This document shows, in pieces, positions 38,030-46,209 of a DNA stretch of 64,000 bases (positions within the stretch are counted from its first letter, which is position 1; the number at the start of each line of letters is the position of its first letter). Source of the stretch: Paenibacillus phocaeensis (lineage in GTDB: Bacteria; Bacillota; Bacilli; Paenibacillales; Paenibacillaceae); the NCBI RefSeq assembly GCF_900021165.1, contig NZ_FCOQ01000018.1, forward strand, positions 306,403 to 370,402. The letters run 5' to 3'. Made by a program: the position numbers and the translations under genes. The notes beneath the pieces are model-generated. The model had not been told where the DNA came from. It was given only the letters and a program-made list of their open reading frames with translations, and did not search any database.

Positions 38030-38320
38030 ATGTTAACGGGAAAACAAAAACGCTACCTGCGCAGTATGGCGCACGGGCTGCAGCCGATTTTTCAAGTAGG
38101 CAAAGGCGGCACGAACGAGCATATGATTAAACAAATCTCGGAAGCGTTGGAGCGTCGGGAGCTGATCAAAATCTCCGTGCTGAACAATAACCTGGACGAT
38201 CCGAAGGAAATTGCCGAGGAGCTGGCGGAAGGGGCCGGCGCGGAGCTGGTTCAACTGATCGGACGGACGATTATTCTCTACAAAGAGTCTCGCGAATACA
38301 AGCAAATCGAACTTCCATAG
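38030..38320 (+). CDS. yqeI: YhbY-type RNA-binding protein
   Basis: 96 aa, single CRM (YhbY) domain with the expected LTGKQKRYLRSMAH start and the basic VGKGGTNEHMIKQ GxxG-like loop. Binds pre-ribosomal RNA. AAGGAG precedes the ATG. Position between aroE and nadD is as in B. subtilis. Confidence 0.93.
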   Translation: MLTGKQKRYLRSMAHGLQPIFQVGKGGTNEHMIKQISEALERRELIKISVLNNNLDDPKEIAEELAEGAGAELVQLIGRTIILYKESREYKQIELP

Positions 38321-38340
38321 GTTCGTGGAGGACACGCAAA

Positions 38341-38934
38341 ATGAAAAAAGTCGGAATTATGGGCGGGGCGTTTGATCCGATTCACCTCGGCCATCTCCTG
38401 GCGGCAGAAGCCGCCAGAGAACAATATCATCTGGAAGAGGTCTGGTTCATGCCCTCCCATATCCCTCCGCACAAGCATCAGGCCGGCGTCAGCGGTAGGC
38501 AGCGGCTGGAGATGGTAGAGGCGGCGATCGCCAGCCACCCTGCCTTTAAACCGCTCGACCTTGAGCTGCGCCGCGGCGGGGTATCCTATACGGTGGACAC
38601 GGTCCGGGAGCTTCGTTCGCTTCATCCCGATCTGGAGTTCTATTTCATTATCGGGGCCGACATGGTGAATTACCTTCCGAAATGGGAGGGAATCGAGGAT
38701 CTGGCCGGGATGCTCTCGTTTATCGGGCTGCAGCGCCCCGGAAGCTTCCTGGAGCTGGACGCGCTGCCGCCCTTTATTCAGGAAGCGGTGCAGCTTGCGG
38801 AAATGCCGCTTGTCGATATTTCCTCCAGCCTGATTCGCAGCCGCTTATCCGCCGGACGTTCGATTCGGTATATGGTTCCGGACGCCGTGTATGAATATAT
38901 GATAAGGAGCGGATTGTATGGGCTACAGCCGTGA
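38341..38934 (+). CDS. nadD: Nicotinate-nucleotide adenylyltransferase
   Basis: 197 aa. Nucleotidyltransferase motif GGAFDPIHLGHL near the start and SSSLIRSRL near the end. Converts nicotinate mononucleotide plus ATP to deamido-NAD in NAD synthesis. Overlaps yqeK by 17 bases, so the two are translationally coupled. Confidence 0.95.
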   Translation: MKKVGIMGGAFDPIHLGHLLAAEAAREQYHLEEVWFMPSHIPPHKHQAGVSGRQRLEMVEAAIASHPAFKPLDLELRRGGVSYTVDTVRELRSLHPDLEFYFIIGADMVNYLPKWEGIEDLAGMLSFIGLQRPGSFLELDALPPFIQEAVQLAEMPLVDISSSLIRSRLSAGRSIRYMVPDAVYEYMIRSGLYGLQP

Positions 38935-39505
38935 AGAACTGATCGCCGCCGTGTCGGCGGGGATGCCGGCCAAGCGCTGGAAGCATGTCGAAGGCGTGAT
39001 GGAGAGCGCGGTGATCCTGGCCAAACGGTACGGAGCCGATCCGGTCAAAGCCGATTTGGCCGCCTTGTTGCATGATTTGGCCAAGTTTTGGCCGATCGAG
39101 GAGCAGGAAGCGATCATCCGCGAGAACGGCTTAAACGCCGAGTTGCTCCGGCATGACAAGCAATTGCTGCATGCCGAGGTGGGTGCTTTTATCTCCCGGC
39201 GGGATTACGGTGTCGACGACGAGGAAGTGTTGGATGCGATCCGTTACCATACTTCCGGCCGGGAAGGCATGACCCTGCTGGACAAAATCGTCTGCCTGGC
39301 CGACTACATCGAGCCGGGGCGCGAATTCCCGGGCGTGGAGAAGATCCGCGAACTGGCGGAAACGAGTCTGGAGGACGCGCTGGTCGCGGGGTTCGATTCG
39401 ACGATCTCTTTTTTACTGGAGAAAGGGAAACCGATCTTCCCGCTCACGGTATTGGCGCGCAACGATTTAATTGTCAACCGAACAAAATTTAAGGAGGCTG
39501 AGTGA
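38918..39505 (+). CDS. yqeK: HD-domain diadenosine tetraphosphatase YqeK
   Basis: 195 aa with the HD metal motif HDLAKFWP and further His/Asp residues (HAEVGAF, RYHTSGREGMTLLDKIVCLADYIEP). This family cleaves Ap4A symmetrically. AAGGAG is eight bases upstream of the ATG, inside nadD. The stop directly abuts the rsfS start. Confidence 0.94.
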   Translation: MGYSREELIAAVSAGMPAKRWKHVEGVMESAVILAKRYGADPVKADLAALLHDLAKFWPIEEQEAIIRENGLNAELLRHDKQLLHAEVGAFISRRDYGVDDEEVLDAIRYHTSGREGMTLLDKIVCLADYIEPGREFPGVEKIRELAETSLEDALVAGFDSTISFLLEKGKPIFPLTVLARNDLIVNRTKFKEAE

Positions 39506-39853
39506 ATGGCGGTAAGTTCGAACGAATTAATGAATATGGCGGTGCAAGCCGCAGACGATAAAAAAGCCATGAATATCGTGGCGCTGGATTTGAAGGGGGT
39601 TTCCCTGATTGCGGACTATTTCGTGATCTGCCACGGCAACTCGGATACGCAGGTGCAGGCGATCGCCACCGAGGTCCGGAAGAGAGCGCATGAAGCCGGC
39701 GCGCAAATCCGCGGCATCGAAGGGATGGATTCCGCTCGTTGGGTGCTGATGGATCTGGGCGATGTGGTTGTTCATGTGTTCCATCGCGATGAGCGCGAGT
39801 ATTACAACATTGAACGGCTTTGGTCGGATGCCAAAGTCGTGGAGACGGTATGA
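39506..39853 (+). CDS. rsfS: Ribosome silencing factor RsfS
   Basis: 115 aa, complete RsfS (Iojap/YqeL) domain: DYFVICHGNSDTQVQAIA, then GMDSARWVLMDLGDVVVHVF. Binds L14 of the 50S subunit and blocks subunit joining under nutrient stress. AAGGAGG lies inside the end of yqeK. It overlaps the next gene by four bases. Confidence 0.95.
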   Translation: MAVSSNELMNMAVQAADDKKAMNIVALDLKGVSLIADYFVICHGNSDTQVQAIATEVRKRAHEAGAQIRGIEGMDSARWVLMDLGDVVVHVFHRDEREYYNIERLWSDAKVVETV

Positions 39854-40767
39854 GCCTGGTAGCAGGGACCCTCATCTCTTTGCCGATCGATCGCGAGGTG
39901 TCGCCGTACGGATATTTTCTTAGTGCAGGCGGGCAAGACGTTCTGCTGCATTACTCCGAGCTGACCCGCCAGGTCAAGCCGGGGGAAACGGTTGAGGTAT
40001 TCCTGTTCTACGATACGGAGGACCGTCTGGCGGCCACGATGAAGAAGCCGTATTTGACGCTGGGCGAGCTGGCTTTGCTGGAGGTGGCGGACGTCCATCC
40101 GCGGCTGGGCTGCTTCCTGGAGATGGGGCTGGGCCGTCAGCTGTTGCTGCCGATCCGGGAGCTGCCCGAGCTAAGAGAGCTGCATCCCCAGGTTGGCGAT
40201 CAGGTGTACGTCATCATGGAACACGACAAGCAAGGGCGGCTCAAAGCCAAGTTGGCCGGCGAGCAGGAGCTGGCTCCTCATGCCTTCCACGCCCCGGAAT
40301 CCTGGAAAAATCAATGGCTGGACGCGATCGTCTACAAGCCGCTGCAAATGGGGACGTTTGTGGTTGTTCAGGGCGGCGTGCTGGGATTTGGCGCGATCGG
40401 CATGATCCATGCAACCGAGCGCAATCGACTGCTGCGTCTGGGCGAGCGGGTGCAGGTACGGGTGGCGCATATCCGCGAGGACGGGCGCGTGAACCTGGCG
40501 ATGGCGCCGCGCAAGGAAATCGGCATGGGCCAGGACGCGGAACGGATCCTCGCGTATCTGGAGAGCCGTCCGGGCGGCGGGATGCCGTATTCGGACGCGA
40601 CGCCGCCGGACTTGATCAAGCAGCGGTTCGCCATCAGCAAATCCGCATTCAAGCGGGCGATCGGCAAGCTGATGAAAGAAGGCAAAGTCGTCCAGAAGGA
40701 AAATTGGACGTATTTGGTCGAGAAGCCGGACGCCAGTGAGGACGTCCCCAACCAGCCGGAAGCCTAA
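39850..40767 (+). CDS. S1-domain RNA-binding protein (CvfB/YitL type)
   Basis: 305 aa from the ATG that overlaps the rsfS stop (ATGA). Contains S1-like OB folds (about 70-135 and 145-215, ending ...VRVAHIREDGRVNLAMAP) and a C-terminal winged helix (FAISKSAFKRAIGKLMKEGKV). CvfB-type proteins bind RNA and influence virulence and stress genes in staphylococci. Its place between rsfS and yqeM differs from the B. subtilis operon, where the homologue yitL is elsewhere. Confidence 0.87.
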   Translation: MSLVAGTLISLPIDREVSPYGYFLSAGGQDVLLHYSELTRQVKPGETVEVFLFYDTEDRLAATMKKPYLTLGELALLEVADVHPRLGCFLEMGLGRQLLLPIRELPELRELHPQVGDQVYVIMEHDKQGRLKAKLAGEQELAPHAFHAPESWKNQWLDAIVYKPLQMGTFVVVQGGVLGFGAIGMIHATERNRLLRLGERVQVRVAHIREDGRVNLAMAPRKEIGMGQDAERILAYLESRPGGGMPYSDATPPDLIKQRFAISKSAFKRAIGKLMKEGKVVQKENWTYLVEKPDASEDVPNQPEA

Positions 40768-40817
40768 AGAGCAGTGAAACAAGCAGCATCCAGACAGAAA
40801 GCGGGGACAAGCAAGCC

Positions 40818-41591
40818 ATGGCATCATATCGGAAATTTGCTTATGTGTACGATGAATTGATGGAGGACATGCCTTACCCGGACTGGATCCGGTTTGCCCG
40901 CACCGCTTGGGAGCGGCACGGGATGCCTAGAACGGTGGTCGATCTCGGCTGCGGAACCGGCAGCATCACGATCCCGCTGGTCAATGCCGGGTTCGAGGTG
41001 ACGGGCATCGACTTGTCCGCCGACATGCTGGCGGTCGCCCGCCGCAAAATGGAAGCAACCCCTCAAGGGGCGCGGCTGTTCCGCGAAGGCAGCGTGCGTT
41101 GGGTGCAGCAGGATATGACGGAATGGTCCGTGCCGGAGCCGGTGGATGCCGTCATTTCTTTTTGCGACTGCCTGAACTATTTGCTGGAAGAGGAGGATAT
41201 CCTCCGAACCTTCCGTCGTACATACGAAGGGCTGAAGCCCGGAGGGACGTTCCTCTTCGACGTGCACCATCCGAACACCTTGATTCGGTACGAGGAGGAG
41301 CAGCCGTTTATTTGGGACGAGCCCAGCGTGTCCTATATCTGGACGTGTGAGCGGGATGCCTATCGCAACGAAATCGAGCATCATCTGTCGATCTTCGCCC
41401 GCGAAGAGGAGCAGGGCCCCGGGCTGTACCGCCGGTTCGAGGAGACTCATATCCAGCGGGCCTATGACCCGGCCTGGATGAGAAGCGAACTGCTGCGCTG
41501 CGGCTTCCGCGATGTAACCATCTACGCCGATTTCGAGTGGGTGGAAGCGGTGGATGAGGCGGCCCGGCTCTTTTTTGTGGCGGTAAAATAG
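40818..41591 (+). CDS. yqeM: Class I SAM-dependent methyltransferase YqeM
   Basis: 257 aa with the SAM-binding motif VVDLGCGTGSITIPL and the acidic motif II GIDLSADML. Starts YRKFAYVYDELMEDMPYPDW as in YqeM proteins. The substrate is not established. Last gene of the yqe operon here; no clear terminator hairpin follows. Confidence 0.9.
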   Translation: MASYRKFAYVYDELMEDMPYPDWIRFARTAWERHGMPRTVVDLGCGTGSITIPLVNAGFEVTGIDLSADMLAVARRKMEATPQGARLFREGSVRWVQQDMTEWSVPEPVDAVISFCDCLNYLLEEEDILRTFRRTYEGLKPGGTFLFDVHHPNTLIRYEEEQPFIWDEPSVSYIWTCERDAYRNEIEHHLSIFAREEEQGPGLYRRFEETHIQRAYDPAWMRSELLRCGFRDVTIYADFEWVEAVDEAARLFFVAVK

Positions 41592-41898
41592 ACGGTGATT
41601 CCGATCTGAAGCCGCTGCGGCGGTGTCACGTCCGAGTCCGAGTCCGAATAGTTGCGTGAGTGCAGGTAATTTGGGGGATTTTAAGGTTAAAGGTGAAATA
41701 GTTGCGTGAGTGCAGGTATTTTTGGCGATGAGCGGGTTTGGGCCCTATTCTCTCAAAAATAACTGCAGCCTAGCAGCTAATCGGGAATTATAGCTCAAAC
41801 TTGCAAATTTAACTGCATTTCTGCACGAATTTCTTCATGGAGGTTCGCGGTCTTCCATAGTTATAATGGGAAACAAACCAATGGAAAGAGGGGAACGC
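41592..41898. repeat. Intergenic region with direct and inverted short repeats
   Basis: TAGTTGCGTGAGTGCAGGTA occurs twice, at about 41649 and 41699, 50 bp apart; the second copy forms the palindrome AAATA-N-TGC-N-GCA-N-TATTT. Related inverted elements lie at about 41757-41780 (AAATAACTGCA...) and 41806-41832 (AAATTTAACTGCATTTCTGCACGAATTT). No gene is supported. Confidence 0.6.
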
Positions 41899-42549
41899 AT
41901 GAAGAAGCCATGCACGGTGTTATTCCAAGGGGATTCTATCACGGACGGGAATCGGGACCGCGGTACGGATTTGAATCGTGTGTTGGGGTACAGCTATGCC
42001 AACATTATCGCGGCGAAGTTAGGCCACGAATTCGCACAATTGCAGCCAGTCTTTATGAACCGGGGGGTCAGCGGCGATCGGGTCTCGGATTTGTACGCCA
42101 GATGGAACGAGGATGCGATCAGCCTGAAGCCGGACGTAATCAGCCTGCTGGTTGGCGTGAACGATGCCTGGCGGCAAATGAGCGGTGAACCTAGCGGGGT
42201 GACGGACCGTTTCGAGCGGGCGTACCGTCATTTGTTGGAGGAGACGAAGGAAGTTTTGCCGAACACCAAGCTGGTGTTATGCGAACCGTTTATCTTGAAC
42301 ACCGGGGTTACGGCGGAAAAATGGACCGAATGGAAGCATCTGGTGGGTAGATACCAGGATATCGTACGCCAATTGGCTGAGGAGTTTGGTGCGGTGCATG
42401 TGCCTTTGCAGGACGCTTTTGATGCGGCGACCGAAAAGGCGGGGGCCGCCTATTGGCTCTGGGACGGCGTCCATCCGACGGCGGCGGGCCACGATTTGAT
42501 CGCCACACGCTGGCTGGAGGTCGTGGAGCGCAGCGGATTGTGGGACTAA
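41899..42549 (+). CDS. SGNH/GDSL-type esterase
   Basis: 216 aa from the ATG with AGAGGGGA seven bases upstream. SGNH blocks: catalytic Ser in GDSITDG, Gly in NRGVSGD, Asn in LVGVNDAWR, and Asp/His in DGVHPTAAGH. No signal peptide, so cytosolic. Members remove acyl or acetyl groups, often from plant glycans such as rhamnogalacturonan or acetylated xylan; substrate here unknown. Stands alone with a terminator after it. Confidence 0.9.
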   Translation: MKKPCTVLFQGDSITDGNRDRGTDLNRVLGYSYANIIAAKLGHEFAQLQPVFMNRGVSGDRVSDLYARWNEDAISLKPDVISLLVGVNDAWRQMSGEPSGVTDRFERAYRHLLEETKEVLPNTKLVLCEPFILNTGVTAEKWTEWKHLVGRYQDIVRQLAEEFGAVHVPLQDAFDAATEKAGAAYWLWDGVHPTAAGHDLIATRWLEVVERSGLWD

Positions 42550-42570
42550 GGCGCTAGTACGCACATAAAT

Positions 42571-42611
42571 AAAGGGTTTAAAAGCGGAGGTTTCCGTTTT
42601 AAACCCTTTTT
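42571..42611. terminator. Bidirectional terminator
   Basis: AAAGGGTTTAAAA (42571-42583) and TTTTAAACCCTTT (42597-42609) are perfect complements with A/T runs on both sides. It serves the convergent esterase and XRE genes. Confidence 0.85.
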
Positions 42612-42939
42612 ATATGGAACGAAACATTTCTTTCAGCACACGGTAGGCACGCGCTTGTTCCTCCGCCGGCTGCTCCTGCAGCAGCTGTACGATTTGCCAA
42701 ATCCAGGTCTGATCCTGAAGCTCATCGTATCCCGGATTCCGGAATAAGGCATACACGCTGACTTGCAATGCATCCGCGATTTTATGCAGCGTTTCGAGCT
42801 GCACGTTCTGCTCCCCGCGTTCCAACCGTCCGATGTAAGAACCATACGTTTCCGTCGATTCGGCCAGTTGTTCCTGAGTCAGCCCTTTAAGCTTACGATA
42901 GTATCTGACGTTCTTCCCGACTTGCTTAGCTACTTCCAT
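42610..42939 (-). CDS. XRE-family regulator
   Basis: 109 aa from the ATG at 42939, preceded by GAGAGGTGG; the longer frame to 43098 has no ribosome site. Helix-turn-helix at about 10-65 (LKGLTQEQLAESTETYGSYIGRLERGEQNV), followed by a short C-terminal helix region. It is divergent from the first XRE-TPR regulator gene, 238 bp away, so it may help control it. No peptide-binding TPR part is present. Confidence 0.88.
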   Translation of the reverse strand: MEVAKQVGKNVRYYRKLKGLTQEQLAESTETYGSYIGRLERGEQNVQLETLHKIADALQVSVYALFRNPGYDELQDQTWIWQIVQLLQEQPAEEQARAYRVLKEMFRSI

Positions 42940-43048
42940 GTAAGCCACCTCTCGTATTAAGTTTAGTCCAAGCCGAGGGGCGAACTGGAGAGTGTTATAA
43001 GTTTTATATTTGTTAGAAAAGAATTCACAAGTTCTATATTGCATATTA

Positions 43049-43077
43049 TTGACAAGAATAGATTGGTATATTAGATT
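43049..43077 (+). promoter_or_regulatory. Promoter of the first XRE-TPR regulator
   Basis: TTGACA (43049-43054), a 17-bp spacer and TAGATT (43072-43077). Downstream, GTTACGGGTAAC (43130-43141) is a palindrome, with a related TTACCC at 43091, which could be an operator in the 5' leader. Confidence 0.5.
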
Positions 43078-43177
43078 TGAAATAGAAATATTACCCATTA
43101 ACTGGCGAAGATTCCTATACCATGAGGATGTTACGGGTAACGTGAGGAAATGAAGGGTTGTTAGGAGTGGTTGTCGG

Positions 43178-44569
43178 ATGAATCAAACCACCACGATTTT
43201 AGCGGAAATAAGCGACTTCATGCACCGGGAATGCTTAAATATTAGCCAATTGAGCAGACTGGCGGGTTTGAATTCCGGTACGGTAAGTTCAATGATCAAC
43301 GGAAGGAAGGTGATGAGTGTTGAGCAATTGGATCGGTTGACGGCGTTGATGGGATTGGCGGAAGGGTGCCTTTATGAAGAGTATTTTAAAGAGTATTTGT
43401 CCGAGGCATCACCCAACTGGCGGCGAATCAAACCTTTCCTTTACCGGTGCGCCGAAGTCGGCAAACTGAGTTGCATTCAACAAACCGTAGATTTCTTGAT
43501 GGACAATTTAATGTATTCCAGCCCGTTGTTTGAGGTGGCGGAGGACTTTTTTAGGAGCAATAAGCGCGAGGCAGCCGCACTCCTATATGAAGTGATCGCT
43601 GAGAGCGAGCAGAAGCAACATTCGGAACGTTTGGCGGTTTGCCAGTACCGGTTGTTTATGATTCGACAAGGAACGGATCAAGAGCAGAATTATCAGGCGG
43701 CCATTCAGTTCGAGCCTTTTGTGGAGCGGTTGGATGAAGTGGAGCAGTTGGATGCGCTGAAGGATTTGGCGAGTACTTATCGTTCCTTACGCCGATGGGA
43801 TAAGGTAGAAAAAACAATTAAAATTCTAGAACATAAGGCCAAGATTTACTATTTCTCTGAGCATCAACAGCGAGCAGAAACTCCCAAAAATACGAATAAG
43901 CCGTTATTTTATTATTTAGCCTATACTTATTTGCTACATGCAAATATATACGGATTACGAGGAGATTATGAACAAGCATTACGATATATTCACTTTTGTG
44001 CAGATTTGAGCTGGGTGAAGGAAGATGATCAGGAAACACAACATTGGAAGACCCTTTTTCTAGATTGGGCACAAGCGAATACTCTGATGTTCAGGCTTTT
44101 TTCGGGAGATATAGGTGTACTTCCGGAGTATGTAGACTATGTCGCACCAAGAAAAGATGAGATTATACTCTCGCTAATAAATATCATGGAAGTAGCAAAC
44201 CGATATGATATAAATGTTGATGATATAATTCAGCGCTTTGAAGAGGACATTAAATCTATATCTATACAACCAACAGCTATCGGAGTGTACTCTCAACAGA
44301 TGATATTAGATCGTACTTCCCGGCTTTTAAATGAATTCGCTAGTTATTATCTACATAAGAGAGAGTATGAGGAAGGATTTAAATATTTGATAGATAGTTT
44401 GGAAATATGTGCAAAAATAAACAATAAAACGTGTATAATTAAGTGCGTAGGTTTATATGAGCTTTATAGGGCTTATGCTTCCCCTGAAACGATCTTAACC
44501 TACAAAAATTTAATTAATGAGGTGTACGAAGATGAAAAGAAAATGGACAACATTCCTCTTGCTAAGTAG
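43178..44569 (+). CDS. XRE-TPR (RRNPP-like) peptide-responsive regulator, copy 1
   Basis: 463 aa. An XRE helix-turn-helix at about 18-62 (SQLSRLAGLNSGTVSSMINGRK) is followed by roughly 390 residues of helical repeats, with pairs such as YYLAYTYLLHANIYGLRGDYEQALRYI. This is the plan of RRNPP receptors (PlcR, NprR, AimR), which bind re-imported signal peptides. Closely similar to the copy at 44827; both share QHSERLAxCQYRLF and FEPFVERLDE. Its 3' end overlaps a +1-frame ORF for a secreted peptide, then a terminator. RRNPP membership is inferred from architecture. The 3' half is more AT-rich than the 5' half. Confidence 0.85.
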   Translation: MNQTTTILAEISDFMHRECLNISQLSRLAGLNSGTVSSMINGRKVMSVEQLDRLTALMGLAEGCLYEEYFKEYLSEASPNWRRIKPFLYRCAEVGKLSCIQQTVDFLMDNLMYSSPLFEVAEDFFRSNKREAAALLYEVIAESEQKQHSERLAVCQYRLFMIRQGTDQEQNYQAAIQFEPFVERLDEVEQLDALKDLASTYRSLRRWDKVEKTIKILEHKAKIYYFSEHQQRAETPKNTNKPLFYYLAYTYLLHANIYGLRGDYEQALRYIHFCADLSWVKEDDQETQHWKTLFLDWAQANTLMFRLFSGDIGVLPEYVDYVAPRKDEIILSLINIMEVANRYDINVDDIIQRFEEDIKSISIQPTAIGVYSQQMILDRTSRLLNEFASYYLHKREYEEGFKYLIDSLEICAKINNKTCIIKCVGLYELYRAYASPETILTYKNLINEVYEDEKKMDNIPLAK

Positions 44570-44666
44570 CTTTCTACTAATCTTGCTCAGCCCAATACAA
44601 ATCTCCCAAAGTGAGACGTCAAATGGAGCAGTGTTCCATCTCTTTATGGACGTACATGGGGGTTAA
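44532..44666 (+). CDS. Candidate secreted signalling pro-peptide 1 (44 aa)
   Basis: 44 codons, +1 frame relative to the regulator, overlapping its last 38 bases. GAGGTG lies eight bases before the ATG. It begins MKRKW, continues with a hydrophobic signal helix (residues 6-24), and ends SETSNGAVFHLFMDVHGG. A terminator follows at 44692. Size, signal sequence, position and overlap match Phr/PapR/AimP-type pro-peptides that are exported, trimmed and sensed by the upstream receptor. The mature form is presumably within the C-terminal residues. No homologue is known to me. Confidence 0.72.
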   Translation: MKRKWTTFLLLSSFLLILLSPIQISQSETSNGAVFHLFMDVHGG

Positions 44667-44691
44667 TTTAACTATCGGAACAGCGTTTTTC

Positions 44692-44723
44692 AAAGACTAG
44701 CTCCTACGAGCTGGTCTTTTTTT
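44692..44723 (+). terminator. Terminator of regulator-peptide cassette 1
   Basis: AAAGACTAGCTC (44692-44703) pairs with GAGCTGGTCTTT (44708-44719; one G-U) and is followed by T residues. Confidence 0.85.
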
Positions 44724-44826
44724 GTCATGTCAGATTTTTGCTTTTTAATTTTTGTTTTTCCAAATCTAGACATAATCCCCTAAAGTAATATGTATAGTCT
44801 CATTTGTATGGTTGAGGGGGATTCAC

Positions 44827-46191
44827 TTGAATCACTTGAAATATCGGACCACGATTATTGAAGCAGTCCATAATTATATGGAGCAAAACGGGCTAAGTCT
44901 TACGCAATTGGCCAAGCAGTGGAAATTGAACCCCGGGACAGTCAGTTCGATCCTGAACGGCAACCGTCCGCTTGCGGTAGAACAGTTGGAGAGGATCACA
45001 GCGGTAATGGAACTTCCCCGGGGTTATTTCTACAGGACTTATATTGGCGAGTACTTGCATGAAGCCAACCCCGATTGGCGCAGGGTGAAACCGATGCTGC
45101 AAAATTGCGCCGAAATGGATATGCCGGACCTTATTCGGGAGATCGTTGGCTTATTGCTGGATAATCCGCTATATGCGCATCTCTTGTTTGATTTGGCCGA
45201 GGAATTTTATGAAGCAGGTCAATTGGAGGCGGCGGGGATTTTGTACGAGAATGTGGCCCTGACCGAGCGCAGGCAGCATTCCGAACGGTTGGCCTTATGC
45301 CAGTACCGGTTGTTTCTGATCGGACAGGGTCATGACCAGGATCAGAATTTTCAGGCCGCGATACAGTTCGAGCCTTTTGTCGAGCGGCTGGATGAAGCCA
45401 GTCAACTTGATGCGTTAAAGGATTTAGCCAACGCATACCGTGCCCTAAACCGCTGGGATAAAGTAGAGAAAATCGTTCTAAGGATGGAGCAGAAGGCCAA
45501 AATCTATTACTTCTCGGAAAGGAAGAGAACCCAACTTCTTAAAAAGACGAACAGACCTTTGTTTTTTTACCTGGCTTATTCTTATCTTTTTCTAGGAAAT
45601 ATTTATGATATCCAGGGAGAGTATGAAGAGGCGCTGCGATATATTGGGCTTTACGCTGATTTAAGCTGGGTGAAGGAAAACGATCCGGAAACTCTGCATT
45701 GGAAGGAGCTGTTTCAAGAGTGGGCCCAGGCAAATGCTCTTCTGACCAGACTATCTTCTGGAGATGTGAGTGTCTTTCCCGATTATGTGGCTAGTATCGT
45801 CTCTAAAAAAGATGACGCTGTTCTTGCCCTATTAAATATAATGGAAGCTGCCAATCGGTTTGATATAGATGTCGATGACATCATCCAGTGCTTTGAAGTG
45901 GAGATTGTTTCTTTAACAAAACAACCCACTGCAAGGGGCTTATACACCGAGCAAACGATTACGAATTGCATTTCCCAACTTCTCAACGAACTGGCAATTT
46001 ACTATTTGCGCAAAGGCAAATACTCGGAGGGCTTTAACTATTTTATAGAGAGCCTGGAACAATACTGTTATCTGAACATTCATAATCGATCCTTGATCAT
46101 CAAATATGTGGAGTTATTCGAACGTTATAAAAACTATGCTTCACCGCAAGTTATAGATGCCTATCAGCAATTGATCGGCAATTTAAAATAG
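44827..46191 (+). CDS. XRE-TPR (RRNPP-like) regulator, copy 2, without a peptide gene
   Basis: 454 aa from TTG at 44827, with GAGGGGG six bases upstream; an in-frame TTG at 44812 overlaps that site. XRE domain at about 20-65 (SLTQLAKQWKLNPGTVSSILNGN), then TPR-like helices. Closely similar to copy 1 along its length. No short ORF with a ribosome site overlaps or follows its 3' end; 18 bp later the convergent kinase gene ends. It may sense the peptide of copy 1 or a peptide from elsewhere. Confidence 0.85.
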   Translation: MNHLKYRTTIIEAVHNYMEQNGLSLTQLAKQWKLNPGTVSSILNGNRPLAVEQLERITAVMELPRGYFYRTYIGEYLHEANPDWRRVKPMLQNCAEMDMPDLIREIVGLLLDNPLYAHLLFDLAEEFYEAGQLEAAGILYENVALTERRQHSERLALCQYRLFLIGQGHDQDQNFQAAIQFEPFVERLDEASQLDALKDLANAYRALNRWDKVEKIVLRMEQKAKIYYFSERKRTQLLKKTNRPLFFYLAYSYLFLGNIYDIQGEYEEALRYIGLYADLSWVKENDPETLHWKELFQEWAQANALLTRLSSGDVSVFPDYVASIVSKKDDAVLALLNIMEAANRFDIDVDDIIQCFEVEIVSLTKQPTARGLYTEQTITNCISQLLNELAIYYLRKGKYSEGFNYFIESLEQYCYLNIHNRSLIIKYVELFERYKNYASPQVIDAYQQLIGNLK

Positions 46192-46209
46192 CGTTGGATT
46201 TGATAGGCT

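Noticed and set aside
46150..46209. Search for a peptide gene at the 3' end of regulator copy 2
   Set aside because: All three frames contain early stops and there is no AGGAGG-like site; none supported.
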